This document shows, one piece after another, positions 1 through 5,863 of a DNA stretch of 6,403 bases. The stretch covers positions 1 through 6,403 of the forward strand of contig JAFGDC010000488.1 in the NCBI GenBank assembly GCA_016932295.1, read 5' to 3'. Each line of letters begins with the position of its first letter. Position 1 is the first letter of the stretch. The notes under the pieces are model-generated. The model did not search any database. It was not told the DNA's origin and worked only from the letters and a program-made list of their open reading frames with translations. The translations under genes were made by a program, and so were the position numbers. This stretch comes from a candidate division CSSED10-310 bacterium (GTDB taxonomy: Bacteria; CSSED10-310; JAFGDC01).

Positions 1-768
1 AGCCTGGCGGTCGCGCTTGTGCAGGCCTTGGCCTGCATGGGAGGGGCACCGCTCGAGGCGCGGGTGCTGGCAGAGAGCGCTTGTGACATCGAGATCAATC
101 GGCTGGGGTGGCCGATCGGCAAGCAGGATCAGTACATCGCGGTGTTCGGCGGCATCCGTCACCTGGCGTTTCATGCGGATGATCGTGTCACGCCTCGATT
201 GGTGAGAATGGCACCCCGGCATCGGGAACGCCTGGAGCGGTCGCTGTTGCTCTTCAATACAGGCCGGACGAGGCATTCGCGCGATATCCTGCGGCACCAG
301 GTGGGACGCATGGGCGATACCGGCATGTTGCATAGAAGCCTGCGGGACAGGGTGGCGGCGGTTGCCGCCGATCTCGAGCGGGGAGCGGTTGCGGAGGTCG
401 GGCGCCATCTTCATTGGAGCTGGATGATCAAGCGCCGGCTGGCTGCCGATATCTCCAATTCGAAGCTCGATGAAATCTACCAGCGGGCATTGGAAAACGG
501 CGCTGCCGGCGGCAAGATCTCGGGAGCGGGTGGTGGTGGGTACTTCCTGCTCTACGCGGATCCGGATACTCAGCCGGGATTGCGGCACGCGCTGTCCGAT
601 CTCGATGAACTCGATTTCAATTTTTCGGATGCCGGTGTGCAGGTGGTCTATCCTTTCGCCGGACAGGACTCCGGATCCACGGTGAAAATAGTGAGGGATT
701 GTAGCGGCGGGTACAATCGCGTTATGATCTCGGCGGCTGTACGACCTGAAAGTGGGAATGGACGATGA
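1..768 (+). CDS. hddA: GHMP kinase, D-glycero-D-manno-heptose 7-phosphate kinase type (5'-partial)
   Basis: This is the C-terminal 255 residues of a GHMP-family sugar kinase. The reading frame is open from base 1, so the GTG at 19 is an internal codon. The first codons (SLAVAL) match the stretch just after the GLGSSS ATP-binding motif 2, so the missing N-terminal part is probably about 80-100 residues. Numbering from the window edge, GKQDQY at 40-45 carries the aspartate that is the likely catalytic base, and GKISGAGGGG at 171-180 is GHMP motif 3. The pattern of 'LLLFNTGRTR', 'LHWSWMIKRRL' and the glycine-rich loop is typical of HddA-like heptose kinases. Known family members phosphorylate D-glycero-D-manno-heptose 7-phosphate at C1, in the cytoplasm. 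The next gene encodes the preceding pathway step, which supports this substrate over fucose or galactose. About 36 residues follow the usual family end (VVYPF) before the stop codon, and their role is unclear. The stop overlaps the next start (ATGA), indicating translational coupling. Confidence 0.88.
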   Translation, partial: SLAVALVQALACMGGAPLEARVLAESACDIEINRLGWPIGKQDQYIAVFGGIRHLAFHADDRVTPRLVRMAPRHRERLERSLLLFNTGRTRHSRDILRHQVGRMGDTGMLHRSLRDRVAAVAADLERGAVAEVGRHLHWSWMIKRRLAADISNSKLDEIYQRALENGAAGGKISGAGGGGYFLLYADPDTQPGLRHALSDLDELDFNFSDAGVQVVYPFAGQDSGSTVKIVRDCSGGYNRVMISAAVRPESGNGR

Positions 769-1376
769 ACTGTGAAACAAGTATCCGATGCTACCTGGCG
801 GAAGCCCGACGGGTGATGCACCTGGTGAACCCGGTGGCGATGGCGGAATTGGCCGAAGTGATTATCGCGACGTATGACAATGGGAACCAGATTTTCACCT
901 GCGGTAATGGTGGCAGCGCCGCGGCAGCGCTTCATTTCGCCTGTGACCTGGCCAAGCACGCGTCTCCCCTGGGGCGCCGTCGACTCAGAGCCTATTCCTT
1001 GAATGCAAATATTTCCACCATCACCGCCATTGCCAATGATCTCGATTACCGGTACATATTCAGCGAACAACTGAGCGCCGCGATGGAGCCTGGTGATCTG
1101 CTCATCGCCATAAGCTGCAGCGGCAATTCCGAGAATGTTCTGGCGGCGGTTGAGTATGCCCGCGAGCACGGTGCGAGAACCGCCGGCTTGAGCGGTTTCG
1201 ATGGCGGTTCACTGGCACTGAGCGTCGATTACAGTGTCAACGTGCCGGTACACCATATGCAGCATGCCGAGGATCTCCACCTGATGACTCTGCACAACAT
1301 CTACCTGGCGGTAAGAGCGGCCTTGCACCAGCGGGATGTTCTCCTCGAGCAGCACGAGATTGGGATCGGGAGGTAA
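765..1376 (+). CDS. gmhA: SIS-domain phosphoheptose isomerase (GmhA-like)
   Basis: A 203-residue single SIS-domain protein, close to the usual GmhA length of about 190-200. The family converts sedoheptulose 7-phosphate to D-glycero-D-manno-heptose 7-phosphate in the cytoplasm, the substrate of the kinase encoded just upstream. Phosphosugar-binding segments are visible: [18 protein letters not shown] at 46-63, [11 protein letters not shown] at 87-97, [11 protein letters not shown] at 116-126 and a GFDGG turn at 144-148. The C-terminal active-site helix contains [10 protein letters not shown] at 168-177. By recalled alignment with E. coli GmhA, the two histidine metal ligands are kept (H57, H177). 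The glutamate and glutamine ligands appear as D61 and E169. This looks like the GmhA-like subgroup found in glycan clusters, not the LPS-core enzyme. The ATG shares ATGA with the kinase stop, so the start is well placed. The alternative is a SIS isomerase for another ketose phosphate, which the kinase neighbour makes less likely. Confidence 0.87.
   Translation: MNCETSIRCYLAEARRVMHLVNPVAMAELAEVIIATYDNGNQIFTCGNGGSAAAALHFACDLAKHASPLGRRRLRAYSLNANISTITAIANDLDYRYIFSEQLSAAMEPGDLLIAISCSGNSENVLAAVEYAREHGARTAGLSGFDGGSLALSVDYSVNVPVHHMQHAEDLHLMTLHNIYLAVRAALHQRDVLLEQHEIGIGR
1368..1373 (+). promoter_or_regulatory. Shine-Dalgarno for the acyltransferase gene
   Basis: GGGAGG lies inside the last codons of the isomerase gene, five bases before the ATG at 1379. 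It is the best ribosome binding site in this part of the window and fixes the acyltransferase start. Confidence 0.7.
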
Positions 1377-1378
1377 TC

Positions 1379-2038
1379 ATGAACAGGCGGGACGCTGTCG
1401 ATCCCTTCACCGGCGATGAGGTGAGTCTTGGGCCTGATGCGCAACTCGATCCGACGGTGCGGCTCGGGTATCGGACCGGGCGCAGCATTGCGGAAAGGCG
1501 GCTCATCATCGGCGCCGGCGCGGTGCTCAGAAGCGGAACCGTGATCTACGAAGGGACGACGATAGGCGAATACCTGGAAACCGGCCACAACGTGGTGATA
1601 CGAGAGCAGAATCGGCTCGGGGACAAGGTGGCGATCTGGAATAACACGGTCATTGATTATGGCTGTGTTCTCGGTGACCGTGTGCATCTCCACTGTAATA
1701 TCTATGTCGCGCAATTCAGCATTCTCGAGGATGACGTGTTCATGGCGCCAGGGGTGACCATCGCCAATGACATTCACCCCGGTTGCCCGCAATCCAGGGA
1801 ATGCATGCGGGGTCCGACGCTCAGGAAGGGAGTGAAGATCGGGGTCAATGTCACTATTCTGCCCTTCGTCGAGATCGGCGAGAATGCCTTGATCGGAAGC
1901 GGGGCCGTAGTTACGAGGGATATACCGGCCTTTGCCGTGGCGTATGGCAATCCCGCCCGGGTCCATGGCGATGTGAGAGAACTGGAATGCGTGCGGGGTC
2001 ATCGTGACCGACCCTATTTATTCGGGATAGTGGAGTGA
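1379..2038 (+). CDS. Left-handed beta-helix sugar N- or O-acyltransferase
   Basis: A 219-residue acyltransferase of the hexapeptide-repeat (LbH) superfamily. Imperfect [LIV]-G-x(4) turns run through most of the protein, for example [15 protein letters not shown] (62-76), [27 protein letters not shown] and [13 protein letters not shown]. An ANDIHP loop is at 129-134, and the typical C-terminal cap with GNPAR is at 190-194. This architecture resembles WlbB/WbpD and QdtC/FdtC, which acetylate 3-amino groups of nucleotide-linked sugars with acetyl-CoA in the cytoplasm. H70 and the loop asparagine N130 are candidate active-site residues, judged from position only. No aminotransferase or dehydrogenase for an amino sugar is visible in the window, so the acceptor is unknown and O-acetylation remains possible. 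The gene starts two bases after the isomerase stop and ends four bases before the export gene. That spacing places it in the same operon, probably decorating a repeat-unit sugar. Confidence 0.8.
   Translation: MNRRDAVDPFTGDEVSLGPDAQLDPTVRLGYRTGRSIAERRLIIGAGAVLRSGTVIYEGTTIGEYLETGHNVVIREQNRLGDKVAIWNNTVIDYGCVLGDRVHLHCNIYVAQFSILEDDVFMAPGVTIANDIHPGCPQSRECMRGPTLRKGVKIGVNVTILPFVEIGENALIGSGAVVTRDIPAFAVAYGNPARVHGDVRELECVRGHRDRPYLFGIVE
2032..2035 (+). promoter_or_regulatory. Shine-Dalgarno supporting the TTG start of the wza-type gene
   Basis: GGAG overlaps the end of the acyltransferase gene and sits seven bases before the TTG at 2043. It supports this rare start codon, which is also the start that yields a complete signal peptide with a charged n-region (K2, R5). 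Confidence 0.6.
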
Positions 2039-2042
2039 AGGA

Positions 2043-2960
2043 TTGAAACTATTCCGTGGCCTGGTGGAGGCATGCTGCCTGACGATCCTCATCCTGTTCC
2101 CGCATCCGGGACCGGCGGTGGCTCAGGATGAGGTGGCTCAGGATGAGGTGGCTCAGGATGAGGTGGCTCAAAATGAGGTGGCTCGGGAAGCGGATGACGG
2201 CTATATCCTTGGCGCGGAGGATCAGGTGAGCATCACCGTCTGGCGGCATGACGATCTCAAGACGACCGCCAGGATCGGCGCCGACGGCACCGTGAACTTT
2301 CCCCTGCTGGGCAAGATCCATGCCGCGGAGCGCACGCCGCGGCAACTCGCCGAACTGATCGGGAATCGCTTGAACGAGGAATACATCGTCGATCCCCTGG
2401 TGACGGTGGCGGTGACCGAGTATCGCAGCCAGAAGGTGAATGTGCTTGGCGAGGTAGCTAATCCCGGCGTGTATTACCTGACCCGGCGGACCAGTTTGCT
2501 GGAGCTGCTGACCACCGCGGGTGGCGTGCGGATGCTGCAGGGCGATCTGCGCGGTCGGTTTGCGCTCATCACCCATGGCCGTCAGGATGCAGATGCTGAA
2601 CCGAAGCGGGTCAGTCTGTACGAACTTATCGTCCAGGGAAATGCTGCCGTGGATGTGGTGATCGAGGCGGGTGATACCGTGTATGTGCCGCGTTCCAACC
2701 AGTTCTTTGTGTTCGGTGAGGTACGTAAACCGGGCGCGTATCCCCTCGAAGGCGGCACGACGGTCCTCAAGGCGGTGACCCTGGCAGGCGGCGCCACGGA
2801 AAAGGCGGCGTTGACCAAGGTGAGAATACTGAGAGCGGACGGAGATGTTGAGCGTACCATGCGTTACAACCTGCAACGGGCCATCGAGGGAGACGAAGAT
2901 GGTGCCGATCTGCAGTTGGAGGACCAGGATATCATCATTCTGCCGGAGCGCTTTTTTTAA
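2043..2960 (+). CDS. wza: Polysaccharide export protein, Wza/BexD type with two SLBB domains
   Basis: A 305-residue secreted export protein that would form the periplasmic/outer-membrane channel for the polymer, working with the Wzc-type protein encoded next. The TTG start gives an N-terminal signal peptide with hydrophobic core at about 10-19 and probable signal peptidase I cleavage after AVA (25-27). No lipobox is placed correctly for lipidation; C11 and C12 sit inside the core. Four near-identical five-residue repeats (AQDEV) follow at 27-46. The Poly_export domain starts at YILGAEDQVSITVW (54-67) and extends to about 128. SLBB domain 1 begins at QKVNVLGEVANPGVYYL (130-146) and SLBB domain 2 at FFVFGEVRKPGAY (221-233). 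The protein ends with IILPERFF, a common end for shorter family members. It lacks the extra C-terminal amphipathic helix that forms the outer-membrane pore in E. coli Wza. Its stop shares one base with the next start. Confidence 0.9.
   Translation: MKLFRGLVEACCLTILILFPHPGPAVAQDEVAQDEVAQDEVAQNEVAREADDGYILGAEDQVSITVWRHDDLKTTARIGADGTVNFPLLGKIHAAERTPRQLAELIGNRLNEEYIVDPLVTVAVTEYRSQKVNVLGEVANPGVYYLTRRTSLLELLTTAGGVRMLQGDLRGRFALITHGRQDADAEPKRVSLYELIVQGNAAVDVVIEAGDTVYVPRSNQFFVFGEVRKPGAYPLEGGTTVLKAVTLAGGATEKAALTKVRILRADGDVERTMRYNLQRAIEGDEDGADLQLEDQDIIILPERFF
2121..2180 (+). repeat. Four-copy 15-bp in-frame tandem repeat in the export protein gene
   Basis: The unit GCTCAGGATGAGGTG occurs at 2121-2135, 2136-2150 and 2151-2165 as exact copies. 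A fourth copy at 2166-2180 has two changes (CAG GAT to CAA AAT). A partial fifth unit (GCTC) follows. Each unit encodes AQDEV, so copy-number change keeps the reading frame and only alters the length of an acidic linker right after the signal peptide. Confidence 0.95.
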
Positions 2961-2962
2961 TG
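2952..2962 (+). other. T7 tract with TAATG stop/start overlap between wza- and wzc-type genes
   Basis: Seven T residues (2952-2958) run into the stop TAA (2958-2960), which shares its last A with the ATG of the next gene (2960-2962). Only a distant GGAG (2944-2947, 12 bases away) could serve as a ribosome binding site, so start of the downstream gene probably depends on termination-reinitiation. Adding one T would join the two reading frames through a single TTA codon. Confidence 0.8.
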
Positions 2963-5038
2963 CAGTGGGATGAGCCGGTCAAGGGCGGCGAGGATGCCGG
3001 AATCCGGTTCCTGCATTCACTGCCGCAGGTGCTCGAGCGACGCAAGTATGTCCTGGTTCTGACCCCCCTCATCTTCACCGCCGCGGCGATCGTCATGTCC
3101 ATGCTGCAGCCGCCGGTCTACGAAGCCGCCGCCCGCATCCTGATCGAGCGGGACAATCCGCGGATCATGAATTATGAAGACATTTTGACCGTCAAGACAT
3201 CGGACGATTATTACCAGACTCAGTATACGATCTTGAAAAGCCGGCGGTTGGCGCAGCGGGTCATGGACAAGCTGCACCTGATGCAGACGGAGCCGTACAG
3301 CAGTGCCGCCGATCCCCTGGCGCTCCTCATCGATGACTACATGATCGAACCCATCAAGGGAAGCCGCCTGGTGGACGTGAAGATGCGCGGCAGGCATCCG
3401 GAGAAGCTGTCCACCATCGTCAACTGCCTTGCCTCGGAATACGTGGAGATGAATCTTGAGTGGCGGGTGGAGGCATCACAGGGAGCGTACAACGAACTGA
3501 TCCGTCAGAACGAAGGGTTGCGAGCGACGCTGGAGGTTTCTGAACAGCGCCTGTTGGAGTATGCCGAACAGGTGAACATGGTATCGGTACAGCAGCAACG
3601 GGAGATAAGCGATCGCCGCATCCTCAGTTACGAGGCGGAACTGACCCAGGTGCGCACCGCCCTGCTCAAGAATCGCACCAAGTTGAAGGAACTGGCGCGC
3701 ATACAGGATGATCCCGTTAAGCTCGCGGCGTTTCCCGACATTTACACCAACGGGTTCCTGCAGGAAAACCAGCGGCAGCTCATGCTGCTTACCACGGAGA
3801 AACAGAGCGCCGCGCGCCGTTACCGTGAGCGTCATCCCGAGATGATCAAGTTACAGGCGCAGATCGATGAACTGGAACGGCAGAGAAACGCCGAAATCGA
3901 ACGGATCGCGGAAAACCTCCGTATGAACCTCGATAATCTCCAGGCCCAGCAGGCGGACTTGCAACAGGCGCTCGAGGCTGAGAAAAAAGCCGCCCTGCAG
4001 GCGCAGCGCAGCTTGTTGGAGTACGAGTCACTCGGACGCGACGTGGAATCCAATCGCCAGATGTACGCGGATCTGCTGCAACGACAGAAGGAGATCGATC
4101 TTTCCAGCGGCATAGACAGCAATAATATCCGGATTCTCGACTTCGCCCAGGTTCCCACCATCCCCGTTTTGCCCAGGAAGGGCTTGAACGCCACACTCGG
4201 ATTGCTCCTGGGATTGTGTGCCGGAATCTTCGCCGTCGCGGTGCAGGAGCGGCTCGATACGCGCTTCCGATCGGTGGATGACGTCAGGCGGTTGTCGGGC
4301 CTCCCTGTCCTGGGTTTTTTGTTCAACCTCGCTTCCATAGATGAGGAGGCGGAATTGAGCGAACAAGCGGTGGTGGCGCATCCGACCGGGATAATCACCG
4401 AACAATTCAGGGATATAAGAACGGCGCTGATGTTCACCGCCCGTGAGCACGACGATCGAGTCCTCATGGTGGCGAGCGCCTTGAAGGGTGAGGGTAAGTC
4501 TTTCGTCACGACAAATCTTGGATTGAGCTTCGGACAGAGTGGGGACAAGGTGCTGCTCATCGATTCGGATATGAGAAAACCGCGATTGCACAAGATCTTC
4601 AATCTGCGGAATGATGTGGGACTATCCTCGGTGTTGAGCGGATCCGTCCGGACCAGGGATGCGATCAGATCCATCAATGACATGGTGGATGTCCTGCCCG
4701 CCGGGCCGCAACCACCAAACCCATCGGAGCTGTTGAGTTCGGCGGCGCTGCGGGCGATGCTCTCCGAGTTGGAGCAGACGTACAAACGAATCATCATCGA
4801 TACCACGCCTCTGCTGAGTGTCTCCGATGGATTATTGGTGGGACGGCATGTCTCCGGCGTACTATTGGTGATCGCTACCGGCGGCGCTCGCCAGGATGAC
4901 GTGAGGATGGCGGCGGAACGGCTGAGATCATCGAAAATCAGATTGTTGGGTACGGTGCTCAATAATGTGGAAGAAACCAGTGAGTTGCGACGAGCAAAAT
5001 ACGGCGGCTATGGGATGTACTACTCCCGGTCGGAATGA
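2960..5038 (+). CDS. wzc: Polysaccharide co-polymerase with BY-type tyrosine autokinase (Wzc type)
   Basis: A 692-residue inner-membrane protein joining a Wzz chain-length domain to a cytoplasmic bacterial tyrosine kinase; the usual one-polypeptide form is about 700-750 residues. Transmembrane helix 1 is at about 31-49. The periplasmic part has long coiled coils (about 175-245 and 295-375) with a YRERHPEM motif near 288-295. A proline-rich PVLPRKG segment leads into helix 2 (about 411-428). The kinase has the EX2RX2R oligomerisation motif (E481, R484, R487), Walker A ALKGEGKS (K513, S514), Walker A' VLLIDSDMRKP (531-541) and Walker B RIIIDTTP (610-617). The tail carries Y681, Y684, Y687 and Y688, the expected autophosphorylation cluster. 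Cycles of phosphorylation in such proteins control polymer length and export through the Wza channel. The protein looks complete and active. The cognate phosphatase (Wzb type) is not in the window. The start is coupled to the upstream stop. Confidence 0.93.
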   Translation: MQWDEPVKGGEDAGIRFLHSLPQVLERRKYVLVLTPLIFTAAAIVMSMLQPPVYEAAARILIERDNPRIMNYEDILTVKTSDDYYQTQYTILKSRRLAQRVMDKLHLMQTEPYSSAADPLALLIDDYMIEPIKGSRLVDVKMRGRHPEKLSTIVNCLASEYVEMNLEWRVEASQGAYNELIRQNEGLRATLEVSEQRLLEYAEQVNMVSVQQQREISDRRILSYEAELTQVRTALLKNRTKLKELARIQDDPVKLAAFPDIYTNGFLQENQRQLMLLTTEKQSAARRYRERHPEMIKLQAQIDELERQRNAEIERIAENLRMNLDNLQAQQADLQQALEAEKKAALQAQRSLLEYESLGRDVESNRQMYADLLQRQKEIDLSSGIDSNNIRILDFAQVPTIPVLPRKGLNATLGLLLGLCAGIFAVAVQERLDTRFRSVDDVRRLSGLPVLGFLFNLASIDEEAELSEQAVVAHPTGIITEQFRDIRTALMFTAREHDDRVLMVASALKGEGKSFVTTNLGLSFGQSGDKVLLIDSDMRKPRLHKIFNLRNDVGLSSVLSGSVRTRDAIRSINDMVDVLPAGPQPPNPSELLSSAALRAMLSELEQTYKRIIIDTTPLLSVSDGLLVGRHVSGVLLVIATGGARQDDVRMAAERLRSSKIRLLGTVLNNVEETSELRRAKYGGYGMYYSRSE

Positions 5039-5045
5039 ACGGACT

Positions 5046-5049
5046 GGAG
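5046..5049 (+). promoter_or_regulatory. Shine-Dalgarno supporting the GTG start at 5058
   Basis: GGAG is eight bases before the GTG at 5058. The competing in-frame ATG at 5094 has no purine-rich site in front of it, so this element favours the GTG start, although the resulting n-region is long. Confidence 0.45.
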
Positions 5050-5057
5050 CGAGACGA

Positions 5058-5849
5058 GTGAAGAAGTCACTACCGAATCAACACGACATTACGATGAAAA
5101 GAGGCCTGTGCGTACCGAAGCGGCGCGGATGGCAGGCGAACCGAACGATGCTGTGCATCATGACCGGCGTGCTGTTAACCGGCGCAGTACGGGCCGCAAC
5201 GATACAGGTGGCGGCCGGCTCACCGCCGGTGGTGGTGCTGGCTGCGGGCGCCGCCTCGGTAGCCAGCGCGGGAGAACGGATCGCGCCCCCCGCGGTGTGT
5301 TATACGTTTGACAGGACTGCCGAGGTGGCGAGCGGATCGGCGATCTGGCGCATGCATGACTACTCCATCCTGAGGATCGACATGGTCAGCCGCCTGTTTC
5401 GCGCCGACAAGGTGATCATGGACATCTCGTGTGGCGCGGTCGGTTTTCATGTTCCTTCCAGTGAAGCCTGCGAAATCCGGCTACCCGTTGCATTTCTGCG
5501 GGTCGAAACCACTCCCGTCCGCGGCGTGATCACGGTACGTGGCACGGTCACGGATGTCCGTATTGAAGAAGGCGCGGTGAAGGTCTGGATGCCCGGAGCT
5601 GGAGAGGTGCGCAAGTTGGCGGCGGGAGAGTGGCGGCTCGATGCGCCGGATGGCGTCGGGTCTGTCCGCGTGGCTCCGGTTCCGGCTGAAACCGGGGAAG
5701 GCATTTCAGACCGATTGGACTGGTTCAGGAAAGGGCTCCCAGACGTGGTGCGCCGTTTGTTCGATGATGAGGATGCGCCATATCCGCTGGGATTCTTCGA
5801 TGTACCCCGTTTTCAGGAACCTGATCCCGCGAGTCCCTGGGAACCATGA
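5058..5849 (+). CDS. Predicted secreted FecR-like domain protein of unknown role
   Basis: A 263-residue protein if translated from the GTG at 5058, or 251 residues from the ATG at 5094. An ATG at 4965 in the same frame was set aside: it lies inside the kinase gene's tail region and has no ribosome binding site. A basic n-region (KRRGWQANR, 21-29) precedes a hydrophobic segment (30-44) and possible cleavage after VRA (44-46), suggesting export. The mature part looks all-beta. Residues about 140-196 resemble the core of FecR domains: LRVETTPVRGVITVRGTV, then EEGAVKVWMPG and KLAAGEW, the family's 'V.TP.a.i.VRGT...G.V.V...L.aGe' pattern. The preceding region (about 48-125) could be the degenerate first half. 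No N-terminal anti-sigma segment or sigma factor gene is present, so classic FecR signalling is unlikely. Three cysteines (C81, C125, C138) remain in the mature chain. The acidic, proline-rich C-terminus has no recognisable domain. Its position after the wzc-type gene suggests a periplasmic or surface glycan role, by inference only. Confidence 0.6.
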   Translation: MKKSLPNQHDITMKRGLCVPKRRGWQANRTMLCIMTGVLLTGAVRAATIQVAAGSPPVVVLAAGAASVASAGERIAPPAVCYTFDRTAEVASGSAIWRMHDYSILRIDMVSRLFRADKVIMDISCGAVGFHVPSSEACEIRLPVAFLRVETTPVRGVITVRGTVTDVRIEEGAVKVWMPGAGEVRKLAAGEWRLDAPDGVGSVRVAPVPAETGEGISDRLDWFRKGLPDVVRRLFDDEDAPYPLGFFDVPRFQEPDPASPWEP

Positions 5850-5851
5850 GC

Positions 5852-5857
5852 AAGGAG
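5852..5857 (+). promoter_or_regulatory. Shine-Dalgarno for the last gene
   Basis: AAGGAG lies six bases before the ATG at 5864. This decides between that ATG and the in-frame ATG at 5846, which overlaps the preceding stop (ATGA) but would put five extra uncharacteristic residues before the signal peptide. Confidence 0.7.
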
Positions 5858-5863
5858 CCTGGC

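Noticed and set aside
691..717. TACAAT at 712-717 as a -10 box for a promoter before the isomerase gene
   Set aside because: No acceptable -35 element lies about 17 bases upstream, and the site is inside the kinase gene with the next gene translationally coupled. A single hexamer is not enough.
19..768. GTG at 19 as the true start of the first gene
   Set aside because: The frame is open from base 1 and the first six codons already match the GHMP motif 2 region, so the gene starts outside the window.
1177..1210. Perfect 8-bp inverted repeat (GAACCGCC / GGCGGTTC) with an 18-base loop
   Set aside because: It is inside the conserved SIS domain coding sequence, with no T run following. In GC-rich coding DNA such a match is likely incidental.
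2049..2876. A 275-codon open frame on the minus strand
   Set aside because: It is antisense to the export gene. Its only striking feature, repeated LILSH units, is the reverse-strand reading of the 15-base tandem repeat.
2940..2960. T7 tract as an intrinsic transcription terminator between wza and wzc
   Set aside because: I find no GC-rich stem immediately upstream of the T run, and the downstream gene starts on the last base of the stop codon, so termination here is not supported.
3832..4962. A 376-codon open frame on the minus strand
   Set aside because: It lies entirely opposite the wzc-type kinase gene, whose motifs are all intact. Its translation is serine- and arginine-rich low-complexity sequence with no family resemblance, as expected for a shadow frame.
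4965..5093. Upstream in-frame ATG (4965) as start of the FecR-like gene
   Set aside because: It would overlap the kinase gene through its tyrosine tail, has no Shine-Dalgarno site, and would bury the signal peptide more than 60 residues into the protein.
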